From: Forficula auricularia
Lineage: Eukaryota; Arthropoda; Insecta; Dermaptera; Forficulidae
DNA length: 64,000 nt
NCBI GenBank assembly: GCA_024734495.1
Contig: JALMQS010000154.1
Location: forward strand, 62,001-126,000
Direction of reading: 5' to 3'
A model generated the notes under the pieces. The model was not told the DNA's origin and ran no database searches. It saw nothing but the letters and a program-made list of their open reading frames with translations. Position 1 is the stretch's first letter. Each line of letters begins with the position of its first letter. Made by a program: the position numbers and the translations under genes. Shown here piece after piece: positions 1-11,299 of this stretch.

Positions 1-414
1 ATTTGGTTAGGAAATCCTGTACCTTAGTTATATTTTTCAAAACGTATTCTTCCGAATGCAGGTATTAAAAAAAAAGTCAAAAACTTAATATAAATAAATT
101 CTTATAAGAAATTTAGGGAATATATGCTTAAATTTTTCACACTGTTTGGTGAAGAGAATAGTTCAATTATAGGGCGCACTTTTAATGCCTGAAATGTGTT
201 TGGAGATATTTTCGAATTGATAAAATAAAAGAGGATGATTTGTGGGATTTTTAAAGCAGTAAAAGGAATGGGTTGAAATAGGTTTACAGAAAATTCCTGA
301 CAGGTGGAAGAGGGGCAAAAGAAAGGCTAAACTTACTTTTTAAAATATTTTTTACCCGGTTAAAATTAAGAAATTAAGAAAATAGATAACTTTTTCACGC
401 CCACTCAATTTCTT

Positions 415-1010
415 ATCCTATACAAGACCAAAATTCGCCCCTGTCTGGCATATGGCTCACGTCTGTGGATTGGAGGCTTCGAACACTGTCTTGCTACTTT
501 GGATGCAATTCAGAGGCAAGCTATCAGACTAATAATCATCAGACTAATAGGAGATCCAGCGATAACTGACGATCTCGACTCACTCGTAGAACTATCTCCG
601 CCCTTTCCCTTTTTTGTAGATACTACCATGGAGTTGGTTCTGTCGAGATAAAATCAAAAATCCCTCCTAGAGCCTCATTTGCGCGAAATACACGATTTTC
701 AAACATTCAACAAAGCTATCAGACTAATAGGAGATCCAGTGATAACTGACGATCTCGACTCACTCGTAGAACTGACTCCGCCTTTTCCCTTTGTTTTTTA
801 GATACTACCATGGCGTTGGCTCTGTCGAGATAAAATCAATAATCCCTCCTAAAGCCTCATTTGCGCGGAATACACGATTTTCAAACGTTCAACAAACCTT
901 CCCGATTAAATTAGATACTATCCAAACAAACGCATTTGTCAATTCGTTGATCCCTATGACTTCTAGAGACTGAAACTCGCTTCCCTCATTATTCTTTCCG
1001 GTTCAATTGT
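415..1010 (+). pseudogene. Non-LTR retrotransposon (LINE) reverse-transcriptase C-terminal fragment, internally duplicated
   Basis: Interrupted reading frames on the plus strand match the tail of insect Jockey/R1-type LINE ORF2: a stretch around 430-540 reading IRPCLAYGSRLWIGG then LDAIQRQAIR, then GDPAITDDLDSL, FYRYYHG-like, SFARNTRFSN and NAFVNSLIPMTSRDW. This is the usual order at the C-terminus of these polymerases. Frames are broken by stops and shifts. A block of about 180 bp starting at 541 is repeated in tandem from 721, so the GDPA and FARNTRF segments occur twice. No poly(A) tail is obvious. The family level (non-LTR RT) is fairly sure; the clade is not. Confidence 0.7.
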
Positions 1011-2342
1011 TTTGAAATAATCGGCACTTATTTCAAAACCAGCCACGCTTACTTTATTCTGATTAGCAGACAGTCTGTAGCTCGAGCTTTCTCTATACAT
1101 AGTGTATATAAACCGTTATAGTTTTTATTTAATATTCATTTTTAAATTAGAAAATAATCAAATTACATAAGTGACTTTGCACAAATATTATAATTTTATC
1201 AGCTTAGATAATTTTTGGACGAATACCTACTTTAGTGGCATAAATGCTTTGGTGACGAATACTATAGTGATAATGCTTGGAAGAAATGAACAAAATTTTC
1301 AGAAGTTTTAATATAAATATCAATTTAAATAGTAAAGCTTATATTAATTAATTTTACTGAAAACAAATTCATCACTAAATTATACGTATAAATAGATCTA
1401 TTACCATATAATGTAACTATGTTTAACTTATTCTGTTAATTATTACCTAATAAATAATAACAAAAATAGAGATCACAATTAATTTTATTTTGACTTAACT
1501 CTAGAATTGCTAAACTTAAAGAAAAAAATAAATAAATAATCGGAATTTTCGTAATGCCAGAGTTTTTTAATACAATGGGCCCAGGAAAAAATATTATGAT
1601 TTATTAATAATTGATCAAATTAATTAAATAGTCATTTATGGTCATTAAATCAAATAAATTTCTCCAGACTATAGCTTAAGGACCTGTGATTTAAATTAAC
1701 TATTTTATTTTATTATTTTTTTATTTCTATAGTAAATAATGCCTTTTCTTAAAGTAGAAATAAAAATAAAGTACTTAAACTGACCACGAAATTACAAAAT
1801 TACTGTGCAATAAGTAAATAGTAATAATACTGTTTTTGAAATGGATAATACATATAATAAATGCTTCTTGAAATTTTTCTTTATGATTTTTTCTTTTTTA
1901 TTATTTTTTTAGGGTATACTAACTTTAGCAGTAGTTGATTCTTTTCAGGAGCGGTTGTTTACACCTTTAAGATCAGTTTTAGTTGCAGGAAACGAACAAA
2001 ACATTTCGATTACGTGAATATTCTTCAAATAATTCTCCGACATAAAATGTTTCGTTCGAATTGTGTAGAATAATCCTAACTACATGCTACTAGCTACTGG
2101 TTGTTTGTCTCCTTTTAAGTAAAAAGTGTTTTTATTTATTTATGATGAAGATGTTGTATTTGTTAAAAAATGAATTACAGACTGGAACATATGTTGAATT
2201 AAATTTTGAAAAGTTTAGCTAGGAAACTGAAATTTTCAGATGTTTAAGGTAAAAGTTCGAAGTTTATATTTATCAAACTATAATTTTTTATTTAGTTTCA
2301 TTCTAGGGGTTGATTCACATAAATTGAGTGTTAAGTTCTAAA
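1011..2342. other. AT-rich non-coding stretch
   Basis: No ORF, RNA gene or repeat was recognised here. The first 100-200 bp may be the 3' untranslated remnant of the upstream LINE. Confidence 0.5.
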
Positions 2343-2425
2343 GAGTAAGTGCCAAATTCGGATATTTTGTGTTATACATGTAGAAAAGGTCTATATGCCA
2401 AGCCTAATAATCTTGGTTCTACATT
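2343..2425 (+). repeat. Dispersed repeat, copy 1 (motif GTGCCAAATTCGGATATTTT)
   Basis: About 75 bp containing GTGCCAAATTCGGATATTTT, then TAGAAAA and TCTATRTGCCAA, recur in the same orientation at 3128-3200. About 60 bp later (from 2464) there is a segment reading AGGTGTCGGTTCAAGGTGAA followed by TTAAGGAGGTTCTTTTGC, related to sequence at 33358 and 33662. Class unknown. Confidence 0.6.
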
Positions 2426-3049
2426 TTTGGCACTTGGACATTTTAGAACTTAATTTTTAAACAGTTAGGTGTCGGTTCAAGGTGAAACATTTTAAGGAGG
2501 TTCTTTTGCAACAATCAACACAAAATGTTTTAGTCTCGTAACCACTCTATAAATACGAACGGAACTAAAATTTTAGGTATTTTTTTAACGTGACTGTCCA
2601 CTCACACTACGGAATCTCTATATAGATACACACATACTTGACGGTCGTTTCCAACCCATTGTGCTTATATCCCCTCCACTAAAAATAATCGCCCAAATAT
2701 GTTTTTTTTTTTTTTTTTATCAAAACTACGTGGTAAATAATTTCAATTTTTTTTTAAGCTACTCCGAATATATTATTCTAACAAATATTAGTTTTTCATC
2801 AAGATGGTGAAAGTCCTTCAATGAAAAAAAATAAAATAATGATCATATCTCCACCCTTTCCCTATCTACACTATGTAAAAAAATGTCATTTTTAATTGCA
2901 ATTATTTCATGTTTGGTGTGGTAAATCGTCTTCAAATTTTAACAGTATGTGTATTATGCGTTTACTGACTTATATTCCAAGTTTCAAAAACTTCTTGAAT
3001 TTTCGAATTTGTGAATGAGCTACCTTAAATAAAGAGTAAATAAAATTGC

Positions 3050-3126
3050 AAGGTAGGTTCACATAAACAAAGCAAATATATGTTTTGAGTTTTATCTCGA
3101 TATATTTATTTGAAACCTACCTTTTT
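3050..3126. repeat. Short inverted repeat (AAGGTAGGTTCACATA ... TTGAAACCTACCTT)
   Basis: The ends are complementary, and the interior (caaatatatgttttgag, then a GATATATTT motif) resembles the palindrome at 33710-33920. It appears to be a relic of the same family, lacking the hammerhead-like core. Confidence 0.5.
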
Positions 3127-3127
3127 A

Positions 3128-3200
3128 GGGTAAGTGCCAAATTCGGATATTTTAAGTTATACTTGTAGAAAAAGTCTATGTGCCAAGGCTAATAATATTC
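3128..3200 (+). repeat. Dispersed repeat, copy 2 (motif GTGCCAAATTCGGATATTTT)
   Basis: Direct repeat of 2343-2425 with scattered substitutions, immediately after the inverted repeat at 3050-3126. Confidence 0.6.
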
Positions 3201-4246
3201 CAAAGGTAGATAGTGCCGACGGTATAATTTTATTTACTCTTATCTTTAGAACTTACACTCTTCAATTATTATTCCGTAATGAGTGTATTTACCCTTCTTA
3301 AGTGGATGGTGGCAGAGTGATACACGGCATTTACTTGGATAGTACATTCAGACCAGTCGCGTGGGTTGTAGGCGCCCGGGGCAAGATTTTACCAAGCGCC
3401 CTCCTACCCCACAGTAGGTTTATTATAATGTCATTCTTGGCCGACGGCCGTGGTGTAATGAGTGACTAACACTAACCTCCATTATATCGATCGACTCTCA
3501 CGCTCACCATTACTGATACTGAAGGCATCATCATCATCACAGTCATCTAAACTCTAGTAAAGATATTCTTCTATTCATTTCATTAATCTTGGGTCTATGT
3601 TTGCTGAAACCCTTTAATTTACAACCCCCGCACTACACCCTACACCCCACACACCTCATTCCTATAGCCGCATCATGAGTCCGAGTTTTCTGTTATAAAA
3701 ATTGCAATGTTAAATTGGACGGATCGATTTGAAATTAGGTACTTCGGAATCAAACAAGTACAAACATTTTATAAGACTAATTATTTTTTGCAAGCCGCGG
3801 CGCCCCCCCAGGTGACGGCCCTGAGTACATTGTTCCGATGGGTTGGACAATGGAAGAAACCATCCCCTTCGGGAGAAACATGTTTGATTAAAATTAGTTA
3901 TCCCTTTTGAGAGAAAGAGCTGGCTGCTAAAGTTTTGTACTGGTTTAAAACTGTGAATCAATCTCTGGAAATGTCCGACAGAATAATTCCAACCTTATAG
4001 GAAAAACTTTATTTAATCTTTCTCCTAAATTATCTGAATAAATTTCCGCTTTCTAGCTAAACTTTTAATCAGTCCGAAATTCGAACACTTCACATGGACC
4101 AGCCTGTTTAATCAGGTTAGTGATTAGCTTAGTGAATAATATTGGAAAATATGTATAAATTCCTTTCTTAAATATATGTTGATATAAATATATTAATTAA
4201 AAAATAGCATCTCAAATGTGGCTTCTAAAATAGAATTATACATTTC
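3201..4246. other. Non-coding stretch with two GC-rich patches
   Basis: No gene was recognised. Patches at about 3360-3415 (GGCGCCCGGGGCAAG) and 3796-3870 stand out against the AT-rich background and look like decayed DNA-transposon termini. ORFs on both strands at 3707-3961 overlap each other and match nothing known. Confidence 0.4.
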
Positions 4247-4488
4247 TAACACCCGATTTCACTATCTAAACTTGAACTAAGGTATCACTTGAATTAACCT
4301 CAAACCAAACTTTAAAGTGATTTTATATGGCCAATAGTACTTAGGGAAAATCATCGCTTATTTTACTTAAATTTAAGTAAGACTAAGCGACAATTTTCCT
4401 CTAAAGTATTAGTCCTGAAATAACAGTTGGTTTACGGTTAATTTAAGTGCTATTTTAGTTTAGGATTGGTTGGTGAAATCGGGTGTTA
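4247..4488. mobile_element. Palindromic MITE with TA target duplication
   Basis: The ends are exact inverted repeats, TAACACCCGATTTCAC at the left and its complement at the right, each bounded by TA. The interior is imperfectly palindromic to its centre at about 4365-4384, where CTTACTTAAATTTAAGTAAG-like sequence sits. A TA target with short TIRs is typical of Tc1/mariner-type MITEs; no coding capacity. Confidence 0.75.
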
Positions 4489-5456
4489 TAATGGTTGTTT
4501 TGTTTAAATATATCAATTATGAATAGATATTTACTATTAGTTGTACAAATCTCATTTTGTTTTTGTGAACAAAGTAATCTTATTTTAAATACGTGAATCT
4601 ATAGGATGATTCTAAATCATTTAAAAATTTTCAACACTAATATATTTTTATACCCGTAACTCTAAAATTATTCAATTTTCGAAACGAGATTGACACGCTC
4701 GTGACCAGTTATGTCATATCGTTTCCAAATTCCTTCTTATAATTTTTCCTCTTCCCTTTCTTAGCTGTGGTATTTTGATTTTTTTATATCTTCCCATTTT
4801 TGAGCCACTCGAGAAAATTTTGAGTCATCAGAAATCAACGAATCATTTGTCAAATAATTTTCTGCGAAATTGCTGCTTACTTGGCCTTTTAAATTTTACG
4901 ATTTAAAGACATCTAATTTTAGATGCTAGTTCTAGCAAATTTCAAGAATTTTAGGACGTCTTTAGGGGTTTAAATTATAACATTTTTTTAGACTCTGGGA
5001 ATATGCTAAAGATGTTTAAGACTCATGTGATGTCACTCAATGGACTGAACAAAACTTACAATGTAATATATAGTAATGTCGTAAATGTTGGAGAATACTT
5101 GAAGGGTAATCAAATACCCTTCAGAAATAAAAAGTAGATGTTATTTAACAGAATTGAATCAAAATTTATTATTTATCACTTTCATATTCTATTTCCTATT
5201 CTAATCGCCCAGAAATAAAATTTAATTTGTTAAGATTTCAAGAATAGACAGGCCCGTTTTTAACTCTCGTGGCGCTATGGGCAAATTAAACAGGTGCGCC
5301 CCCTTCTCTATTCTATTGCGCCCCTTTACGCCCCAAAACCCTTGCGCCCCTGGACATGTGGCCATTTTGCCCAGTTATAGAATCAGGCCTGAGAATAGGC
5401 ACGTATTTTAAGAAAAAAGTAATAATTTGTTGAAAATTTAGAAAAAAGGTAATTTA
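4489..5456. other. AT-rich non-coding stretch
   Basis: No gene was recognised. At 5268-5390 a patch with GGCGCTATGGGCAAAT and repeated GCGCCCC blocks looks like a decayed terminus of a DNA transposon. Confidence 0.4.
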
Positions 5457-5695
5457 TCTATATATATAAAATGGAAAAGTATGTATATATGTTTGTATGA
5501 TCCAAACGATCTGATTGGCCAGTGCATAAGCAATGGCAAAGTGTTAAATTATCAGAACGATTCTGATTGGTCAGATAGTGATTGTGCTTAGCCAAAAGTT
5601 AAATAAATATTAAAAAAAAACTTTTGGCCGTCTCGAGACGCTGCCCGCCAGGGCAATCCGCCCGGAGGGCTTAGGTGCAGCCTGGAGCCAGCTAG
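5457..5695 (+). mobile_element. Short non-autonomous Helitron-like element (candidate)
   Basis: The segment starts TCTATATATATAAAATGG directly after an A, and ends GCCAGCTAG directly before a T. This fits the Helitron rule of 5'-TC, 3'-CTAG and insertion between A and T. A GCCC-GGA-GGGC hairpin lies at 5660-5670, about 20 nt before the end, somewhat farther than the usual 10-12 nt. The 239 bp body has no ORF. No second copy in the window was found to confirm the ends. Confidence 0.5.
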
Positions 5696-5871
5696 TTTGT
5701 TATAAAAGAGTTGATTTTTGGTGACTATGTAATTAAAATATAAACTTTTTAGTTTTTGTTTTGTTTTGACTATTAAAATTATACTGTGGAGAAAATTTTT
5801 TTATTTAAATTTAGAATCAACCTGTTCCTATTCATTCGTCATAATTCTGAATAATTATTAGGTATTCTATT

Positions 5872-5877
5872 TTTATT
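5872..5877 (-). promoter_or_regulatory. Candidate polyadenylation signal (AATAAA) for the KLF gene
   Basis: On the minus strand AATAAA lies about 470 nt downstream of the KLF stop codon. The intervening AT-rich 5878-6344 would be 3' UTR; it includes a run of about 22 T on the plus strand (5982-6003). Other AATAAA-like hexamers cannot be ruled out. Confidence 0.3.
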
Positions 5878-6344
5878 AAATTAAATTAAATTAAACTTAA
5901 TACCTCTAAATATTATTCTTATAAAAAATAAAGGACGTACTATTTTTGTATTGACTTGAATAGTATTTCTTTAAGAAATTCATTTTTTTTTTTTTTTTTT
6001 TTTGTAAATGTTGGGACCCGTTTCTCGGGAGAGTAAACGATTTAAATAAATAATAGATTCACATCGTCGTTCTAAATTTATATATATAATAATTAAATAA
6101 TATGTACATTTATGTTTATACAAATGTGCCAATTTTAGGACGAAATATTTATATCTAGTTAAGGGCACTTGGTAGTTAACCTTTAAATATATATAAAATA
6201 AATATATATTAATAATTAATGCTTTAATGTGCGTTAAGATTTCACATAAGTTTAAGTGAATTCTCCACTCACTTATGTACACAGCTATTAAACTAGGCAC
6301 TGGTTGGCTCTCTTGAGAGCTCGGGTGACGTGACTTGGATGGAT

Positions 6345-6535
6345 TTATTTGGCCTGTTTCGGTATATGCCGTTTCATATGCAAAGCCAGATGATCACTCC
6401 GTGCAAATGAACGTTCACAAACGCCACATTTGAACGGTTTCGCTCCTGTATGTTTCCGATAATGTCGCGTGAGTTCGTCCGATCTTGCGAAACGCCATTC
6501 ACACTCGGGCCATTGGCAACGGTACGGTTTTTCAC
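6345..6535 (-). CDS. Terminal coding exon of a Kruppel-like factor (KLF5/dar1-like), zinc fingers 2 and 3
   Basis: Translated on the minus strand from a splice acceptor (intron ending TTTGTTTCAG at about 6536) this exon gives 62 residues and a TAA stop at 6347-6345. Residues 6-25 form C2H2 finger 2 of the long type, [19 protein letters not shown], followed by the [11 protein letters not shown] linker and finger 3, with [14 protein letters not shown] and MKRH. These are hallmark Sp/KLF DNA-contact helices (RSDELTR, RSDHLAL) that read GC/CACCC boxes. The exon begins with two bases of a Gly codon (phase-1 junction), so finger 1 and the HTG linker lie on an upstream exon that I did not find. [15 protein letters not shown] resembles KLF5 and insect dar1 more than KLF3/8/12; assignment within the family is inference. 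The tail after finger 3 is IPKQAK. The frame is intact, so the gene is probably functional and nuclear. Confidence 0.9.
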
Positions 6536-6600
6536 CTGAAACAAAAGAAAAGCGAAAAGAAGATATTAGTTTCGTTTACTTTTATAATAACATAATAAAT

Positions 6601-7050
6601 CAGGACTGTCCAACCCGTGGCCCGCGGACCGCATTCGGCCCAGCACTGCAATGAGGGTGGCCCAACATAAAATCATAAACTTCCTTAAAACATTGAGATT
6701 TATATGTAGAGATATTTCCCTTTTTCGAAATATGAATGTATATTTGTACAATACGTGAAGATTTTTTCAAGGATAAAATTCACTAAAAGCAAGGAATTGG
6801 GGTTTTCTAGAACAATCACAATTAATTGATAATTTTTCTCCTAGGCTAAAACTTGTCAGGACTTGTCTTTTAGATCTTTGCAGATTCTTACATGTCAATA
6901 GATAATGGATAGTCAGGAATTATTTTATCCTTGACCCTTTTAAAAAATAAATTATCATTCTTTAATCCCATTCGATTTAAACCAGGGCTGTCCAACCCGT
7001 GGCCCATTATAAAGTCATAAAATTCCTTAAAACATTAAGATTTATATTTT
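6601..7050 (+). repeat. hAT-like repeat with terminal direct repeats (CTGTCCAACCCGTGGCCC), copy 1
   Basis: It starts CAGGACTGTCCAACCCGTGG and shows the same head again in direct orientation from about 6984 (CAGGGCTGTCCAACCCGTGG), each followed by a CATAAA-TTCCTTAAAACATT segment. A longer copy lies inverted at 58430-59042. The head resembles hAT-superfamily termini, but the direct rather than inverted arrangement is odd. No coding capacity. Confidence 0.65.
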
Positions 7051-8280
7051 CTTAATTTAAATAATTATTCACAGGTGGGTGTGTCACTAAAATTTTTAAA
7101 ATATTCTTTTATTAATTAATTGTTTTTTTAGTTTTAAAACTCACTAATATGTACATTGTTTTTTTATTATTATTCTTTATTGTCACCGAGAACACAGCAC
7201 ATCAGTAAAGTAATATATGTACATATTTGATTATAAATATTATTAAATGATGATGGTGCAAGGGAAAAGAGCCATTATCTTCACCGACCAGTTTTTTCAG
7301 GAAGGACAAAATATAATTAATAAAAAACAAAACAAAAAACAAAACATAATTATATATAAATATTCAAAAATTCATAATTCAATCAATTTTTTGAATTATT
7401 GGGCGAAGACAAAAAGCCTTATGTTCAGTTGGTTCTCTCGAAACAGGAGATGCCATTAGCTAGATTTTGATCAGGGTCAAGATAAGAGATCTTTTCCCTT
7501 ACACCATTACATATAGTATTTATTAAAATTAAGAAATATAATTAATTAGAGGTATTTTCTTTTGAAAATGGACTCAATGCTGAATTGATGCAAAGGCAGC
7601 CCAAAAATAATGAGAATCACAAATTCCGAATAAAATAATTTATTAAGAACTTCATTTGTAATCACTTAAAAAATTGGAGATTTAGATTAAAACGGGTCAA
7701 GGAAGGTACCTCCCCTTATATTAATATTATTTTTAATTTCAATTAATTAGAAACTTTATGCAGAGATTAATGATAGGCGAGGTGTATCAAAACGTTGAAA
7801 AAAATAAATTAAATTTTAATTTATGGCTACAAAAAATCGACCTTATTACACACTTTATTTTACCTGAAGTTAAATTAAAAATAATATTAATATTTCGCTT
7901 TTAACTAAAGAAAAACTTACTAAGCAACGCTCGTCCGCTACGTACTAAATATGTATTATGGTATGGACTCCTCGGTATTCGAGTCCGACTCGCCCTTGCC
8001 TTTCTTATTTTAATCAAACTCTCGAGGTAAGCTTGCTAACACATGTTGCTTAACTCCCCAATTATAAGCAACCCGGTCTTTTTCCACAAATCAAACACCA
8101 TATATTCTCTACTCAATCAAAACTGCATAGAAGCTTATAAATATTTAACACATTTTTTTGTTCATATCAATATCTATTAGATTTGAAATACACAATATAT
8201 TTGCTTTTTTAAGTCGTTGATAAGATTACAATTAATTTTGACAGTCGATTATAGTATGTATAATGTTTGAAAAACGAAGC
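7051..8280. other. AT-rich non-coding stretch with a palindrome-family relic
   Basis: No gene was recognised. At 7553-7652 the sequence GGCAGCCCAAAAATAATGAG and following CGAATAAAATAATTTATT is a decayed relative of the palindrome arm at 18139 and of 39165-39240. Confidence 0.45.
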
Positions 8281-8560
8281 ATTATCTGATCTTTATGGTG
8301 ATTTATGGACTGGCGGGGAATTGGGGACTGGGGACTGGCCAAGCCGATTGCACTTCCTTGTATTCATTAATCATTAAGCGTCGCCCGACACTCTGAACTA
8401 TTCGCCATTTAGAATTATCACCGCTCATTTGTCATAAAGATTCATCTCGTCATTTGAATTGCACATTTGCATTCGAGAAATGAAAATAAAACGGTCTGGA
8501 TTATAATCGACCTTTCAGAGACACCTTTATCTTCACCCGTTTTCTTGATCAATTTCTCCT
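8281..8560. other. Non-repetitive, higher-complexity island
   Basis: Balanced base composition, no ORF, no copy elsewhere in the window. It contains ATTA-rich and TCATTTG motifs. Position in the putative KLF intron would suit a conserved enhancer, but conservation cannot be judged here. Confidence 0.25.
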
Positions 8561-8611
8561 CTTCTCTTCAGTCAGAAATGCAAGCATCTGTCAAGAGTGC
8601 TTAAAATTATT

Positions 8612-8730
8612 CACAAGGAGAAATCAATGAGGTTGTTCTTTGCTTGATTCAAATAAACAAATATCTTTATACAGGGTGTTTCAAGAGGAATAGTAAATAT
8701 TTTAGGATGTGGTAGTATAGACGAATTGTA
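8612..8730 (+). repeat. Dispersed repeat (GAGGTTGTYCTCTGCTTGAT family) next to an ACAGGGTGTTTCA segment
   Basis: The unit ATTCACAARGAGAAATCAA, GAGGTTGT, TGCTTGATTCAAATAAAC occurs about eight times in the window. It is followed here by TATACAGGGTGTTTCA and AGGAATAGTAA, whose inverted copy is at about 13040-13075 on the far side of the LTR element. Confidence 0.65.
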
Positions 8731-8754
8731 ATAAAAAATGCCATATAACAAGTG

Positions 8755-8905
8755 TCCAATTTTTCACAAAGAGAAACAAAGAGGTTGTCCTCGTTTGATG
8801 CAAATAAACATACACACATATATATCGAGATGATATATATGTGTGTATGTTTATTTGCATCGAAGCAGAGGACAACCTCTTTGTTTCTCTTTGTGAATCA
8901 ACAAC
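8755..8905. repeat. Near-perfect palindrome of the GAGGTTGTCCTC repeat
   Basis: Arms 8765-8828 and 8832-8900 are almost exact inverted copies (CACAAAGAGAAACAAAGAGG ... and CAAATAAACATACACACATA), with a central GAGA-containing turn. The transcript would fold into a hairpin of about 65 bp. Confidence 0.8.
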
Positions 8906-9199
8906 TCTGCTACTCTCGGCAAAACAAAAACTTTTCAATTATGTCCAATTTTTATTGAGTACATAGATCCAACTGTTAGTATGTAACCCAATATCGGCAT
9001 ACTCAGCATGTGTAAATACGTGCGGCATGTCTACACGCTACAGTACAGTAGGCTTGTCAAACAAATCACAATGTAAACTAAAGCACAACTTCACTACTTG
9101 GACATCAACACTATACTGCTGACATTCGATAAATACGTCCATAACAACTGGTGTACCAAGACACTAAACAAAAATACATTGAACTCAGCTGTATCTCTG

Positions 9200-9264
9200 T
9201 ACTCAATAAAAATTGGAGACATGTTATATAATAAGTAAAAATATATTTTTCTAGGTGGGTTTCA
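9200..9264 (+). repeat. Left arm of the inverted repeat flanking the LTR element
   Basis: ATAATAAGTAAAAATATA followed by TTTCTAGGTGGGTTTC is the reverse complement of 12886-12945. The two arms belonged to one older palindrome that was split by the LTR retrotransposon. Confidence 0.75.
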
Positions 9265-9270
9265 CAAATA

Positions 9271-9911
9271 TAGGGAAATAATCCCGATGATGGATGAAGA
9301 TGAGTTTTGACTCGAAAGGCTTGATGGAAAGATATCGGAGGAGCGCCGATGTCGTCGATTTTCTTCAGAGGTGAAAACCTCTCTTGGTGGCGTATAGCCG
9401 TGAAATTTGCTTTCCCAAAATAAGAATTGGCCCGGAGGCTTGGGGAAAAATGCTTTTTTAAAATAAGAAATTGCCCGGGGCATGCAGTGAAATATGCTTC
9501 CTTCAAAAATAAGAACTTGGCCGGAGTCGTGAAAAATGCTTTCAACAAAACTGCAATGGCACAAGGCCCCGAACGACGAAAATTCCTCTTCGTGGCTTCG
9601 GCAAGATTTCGTACAGCTTTGTTCCTTCAATCGTTCCAAAGTTGACAGGCGAACTCTTGAGAGCGTAGTAGCTCTTCACACAGTGAGGGCTGAATTGCAA
9701 CTGCCTGTTAATTACGGCTTCGTCTCTTTTATAGCCGTCGATTTAATTGGTAATTAATGTGATTGGTTCAATAATCTTTTCCTAGATCGCGCTCGATTAA
9801 TTATAAAAGGCGTGGCCTCCGATAATTAGTCTTTCATGAGCCACGAACTGATTAAACATTGAAAAATGCAATTACATTTCTAATTAAAAAAGCAGAAAAT
9901 CGATTTCTACA
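9271..9911 (-). repeat. 3' LTR of the gypsy-type element
   Basis: Direct copy of 12242-12879, visibly diverged by substitutions and small indels. Landmarks in both: GATGGAAAGATATCGGAG, GCGCCGATGTCGTCGATTT, TGGTGGCGTATAGCCGTGAA, CGTTCCAAAG. The minus-strand 5' end is TGTAGAAATCGATTT. Divergence between the LTRs implies an old insertion. ORFs listed on either strand inside it are non-coding by-products. Confidence 0.85.
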
Positions 9912-10559
9912 TTTCCCCTTTCAATCAAGTTACGACCCGGAACTTATATCTATTAGCCAATCATCTTTTACATAAACAAATGACTGTTGAATTCCAAATT
10001 AATTTCTCCTCTAGTTCGTGTGTATTGTCTTTCTTCTTTAAAACTGTTTAGGACTTTCAACACTTTACTTAATTATAGAATAAAATATATCTTTTTTTCA
10101 CACTTGAAAACTGACTATTTTTACAAAACAAATTGATATTAATAGAACATTTTAACAGAAAATATTTAAAACTTTAACTTAGTGTCTTTTAATTGCCTAT
10201 TTCTTTGATTTGAATTTTATCAAAACTAACACTTTCACACACTATTTTTCACTTGTACTTAAATTAACACTTTTTTTTCTTTTTTTTTTTTTTTACACTT
10301 TATAATTAACACAACACTTCACTTGATATTTTCTTGAACACTTATAGTCTGAGGTAAGGGACCGACATGGGTTTTAACTGGTATTGAGGGGAAATTGAAA
10401 TTAATCTTATGAGCTTTAAGACCACTATAACTTTGTAATGTCATAGTTGCGTAATCATTCTTGTCTTTGATTCAATTTTCTTTCGTAAGTTCCCAATTTT
10501 TCTGCGGTTTCGAACCCTTAATCTTGTTCTTGTTCATAGGTGAATTTGTCCCTTGACCA
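9912..10559 (-). other. Internal 3' region of the LTR element, AT-rich, no coding match
   Basis: Between the coiled-coil remnant and the 3' LTR the minus strand is full of stops. It ends in the polypurine tract directly before TGTAG of the LTR. Confidence 0.6.
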
Positions 10560-10880
10560 CTCCTAAATGACTTTCTTTTTTACTTGAGATATCTTCTTTC
10601 AAAGCGTTAGCTGTTTTTTCAAAAATGACTGTCTTGATCTGATAATTTCTTGTAATTCCCTGTTTTCATGTTTAATTAAATTTATAATTTCGTTTAATGA
10701 GTTATTTTGATCTATCAGTTCGTTGTTCCTTAATTTTAAATGGTTAATTTCGTTTCTTTTAATTTTTCTTCGTTGAGACTTCTATTTAAACTGTTCAATT
10801 CCTTATTGACTGAATTTCGTGTTTTAATGAATTGTTTTCCATTCGTAGTTCATCTATTAAAATGAGATTCTGTTTCCGTT
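10560..10880 (-). pseudogene. Coiled-coil-like remnant downstream of the protease
   Basis: Minus-strand frames, with a few stops and shifts, read as strongly charged helical sequence: KELNSLNRSLNEEKLKE, then LRNNELIDQNNSLNEIINLI and HENRELQEIIRSRQSFLKK. The leucine/asparagine heptad-like pattern suggests a coiled coil. It lies where pol would be expected, 3' of the protease. It may be a displaced gag segment, an accessory ORF, or part of an env/ORF3; I do not recognise it. Confidence 0.45.
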
Positions 10881-10944
10881 CTTGTTTGGTTAATTTTATT
10901 AATGTCTATGTTTTTAATAATTTGGATGCCATCTTGTCCTATTT

Positions 10945-11240
10945 TACTCGGCCTGATCTACTAGATCGATTCCTAAAATTACTTGTTCGTCTATTGTTTC
11001 GTTTGGAACTACATAAAATTTAATATTAAATCTTCGTTGTCAATTCGTGTGGTCACGTGAAAAATATCCTTTACTTCCGGTTCGTGAAAATGCAAACCAT
11101 TCAGAATAATATTTGAATTGCTATCGTGGTGAACTAATGTTTGTGGATGTCTTCGCTCATGAGCGATAAGCCTGCACCGGTATCTACTAAGGCATTAATC
11201 TTGTGGTTGCTTATTGAAATGATCTTGTGATTGATTTCGT
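10945..11240 (-). pseudogene. Retroviral-type aspartic protease remnant of the LTR element
   Basis: On the minus strand NALVDTGAGLSLMSEDI (about 11140-11200) contains the D-T-G-A catalytic signature at 11176-11184. Further on, LILNF and then VPNETIDEQVILGIDLVDQ (about 10949-11015) match the flap-to-ILG part of Ty3/gypsy proteases. Stops and frameshifts separate the pieces, so the enzyme is not encoded intact. Confidence 0.75.
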
Positions 11241-11299
11241 TTTTTTGACTATTTACTGTAACGATGTTCATGGGTGGGTCTTTTTTGGGTGATTAGGTT

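Noticed and set aside
3537..3560. Short CATCATCAT run as a functional site
   Set aside because: Ordinary simple sequence; similar runs occur elsewhere (23826-23860).
5980..6300. 106-codon minus-strand ORF next to the KLF exon
   Set aside because: It lies in the 3' UTR position, is low-complexity (I/Y/K-rich) and ends in a Lys run encoded by the poly-T tract.
6469..6654. Plus-strand ORF across the KLF exon
   Set aside because: Antisense shadow of the zinc-finger frame, continuing into a repeat.
9111..9757. Four overlapping ORFs on both strands in the 9 kb region
   Set aside because: All lie in the 3' LTR; the matching ORFs at 12092-12706 in the other LTR are equally accidental.
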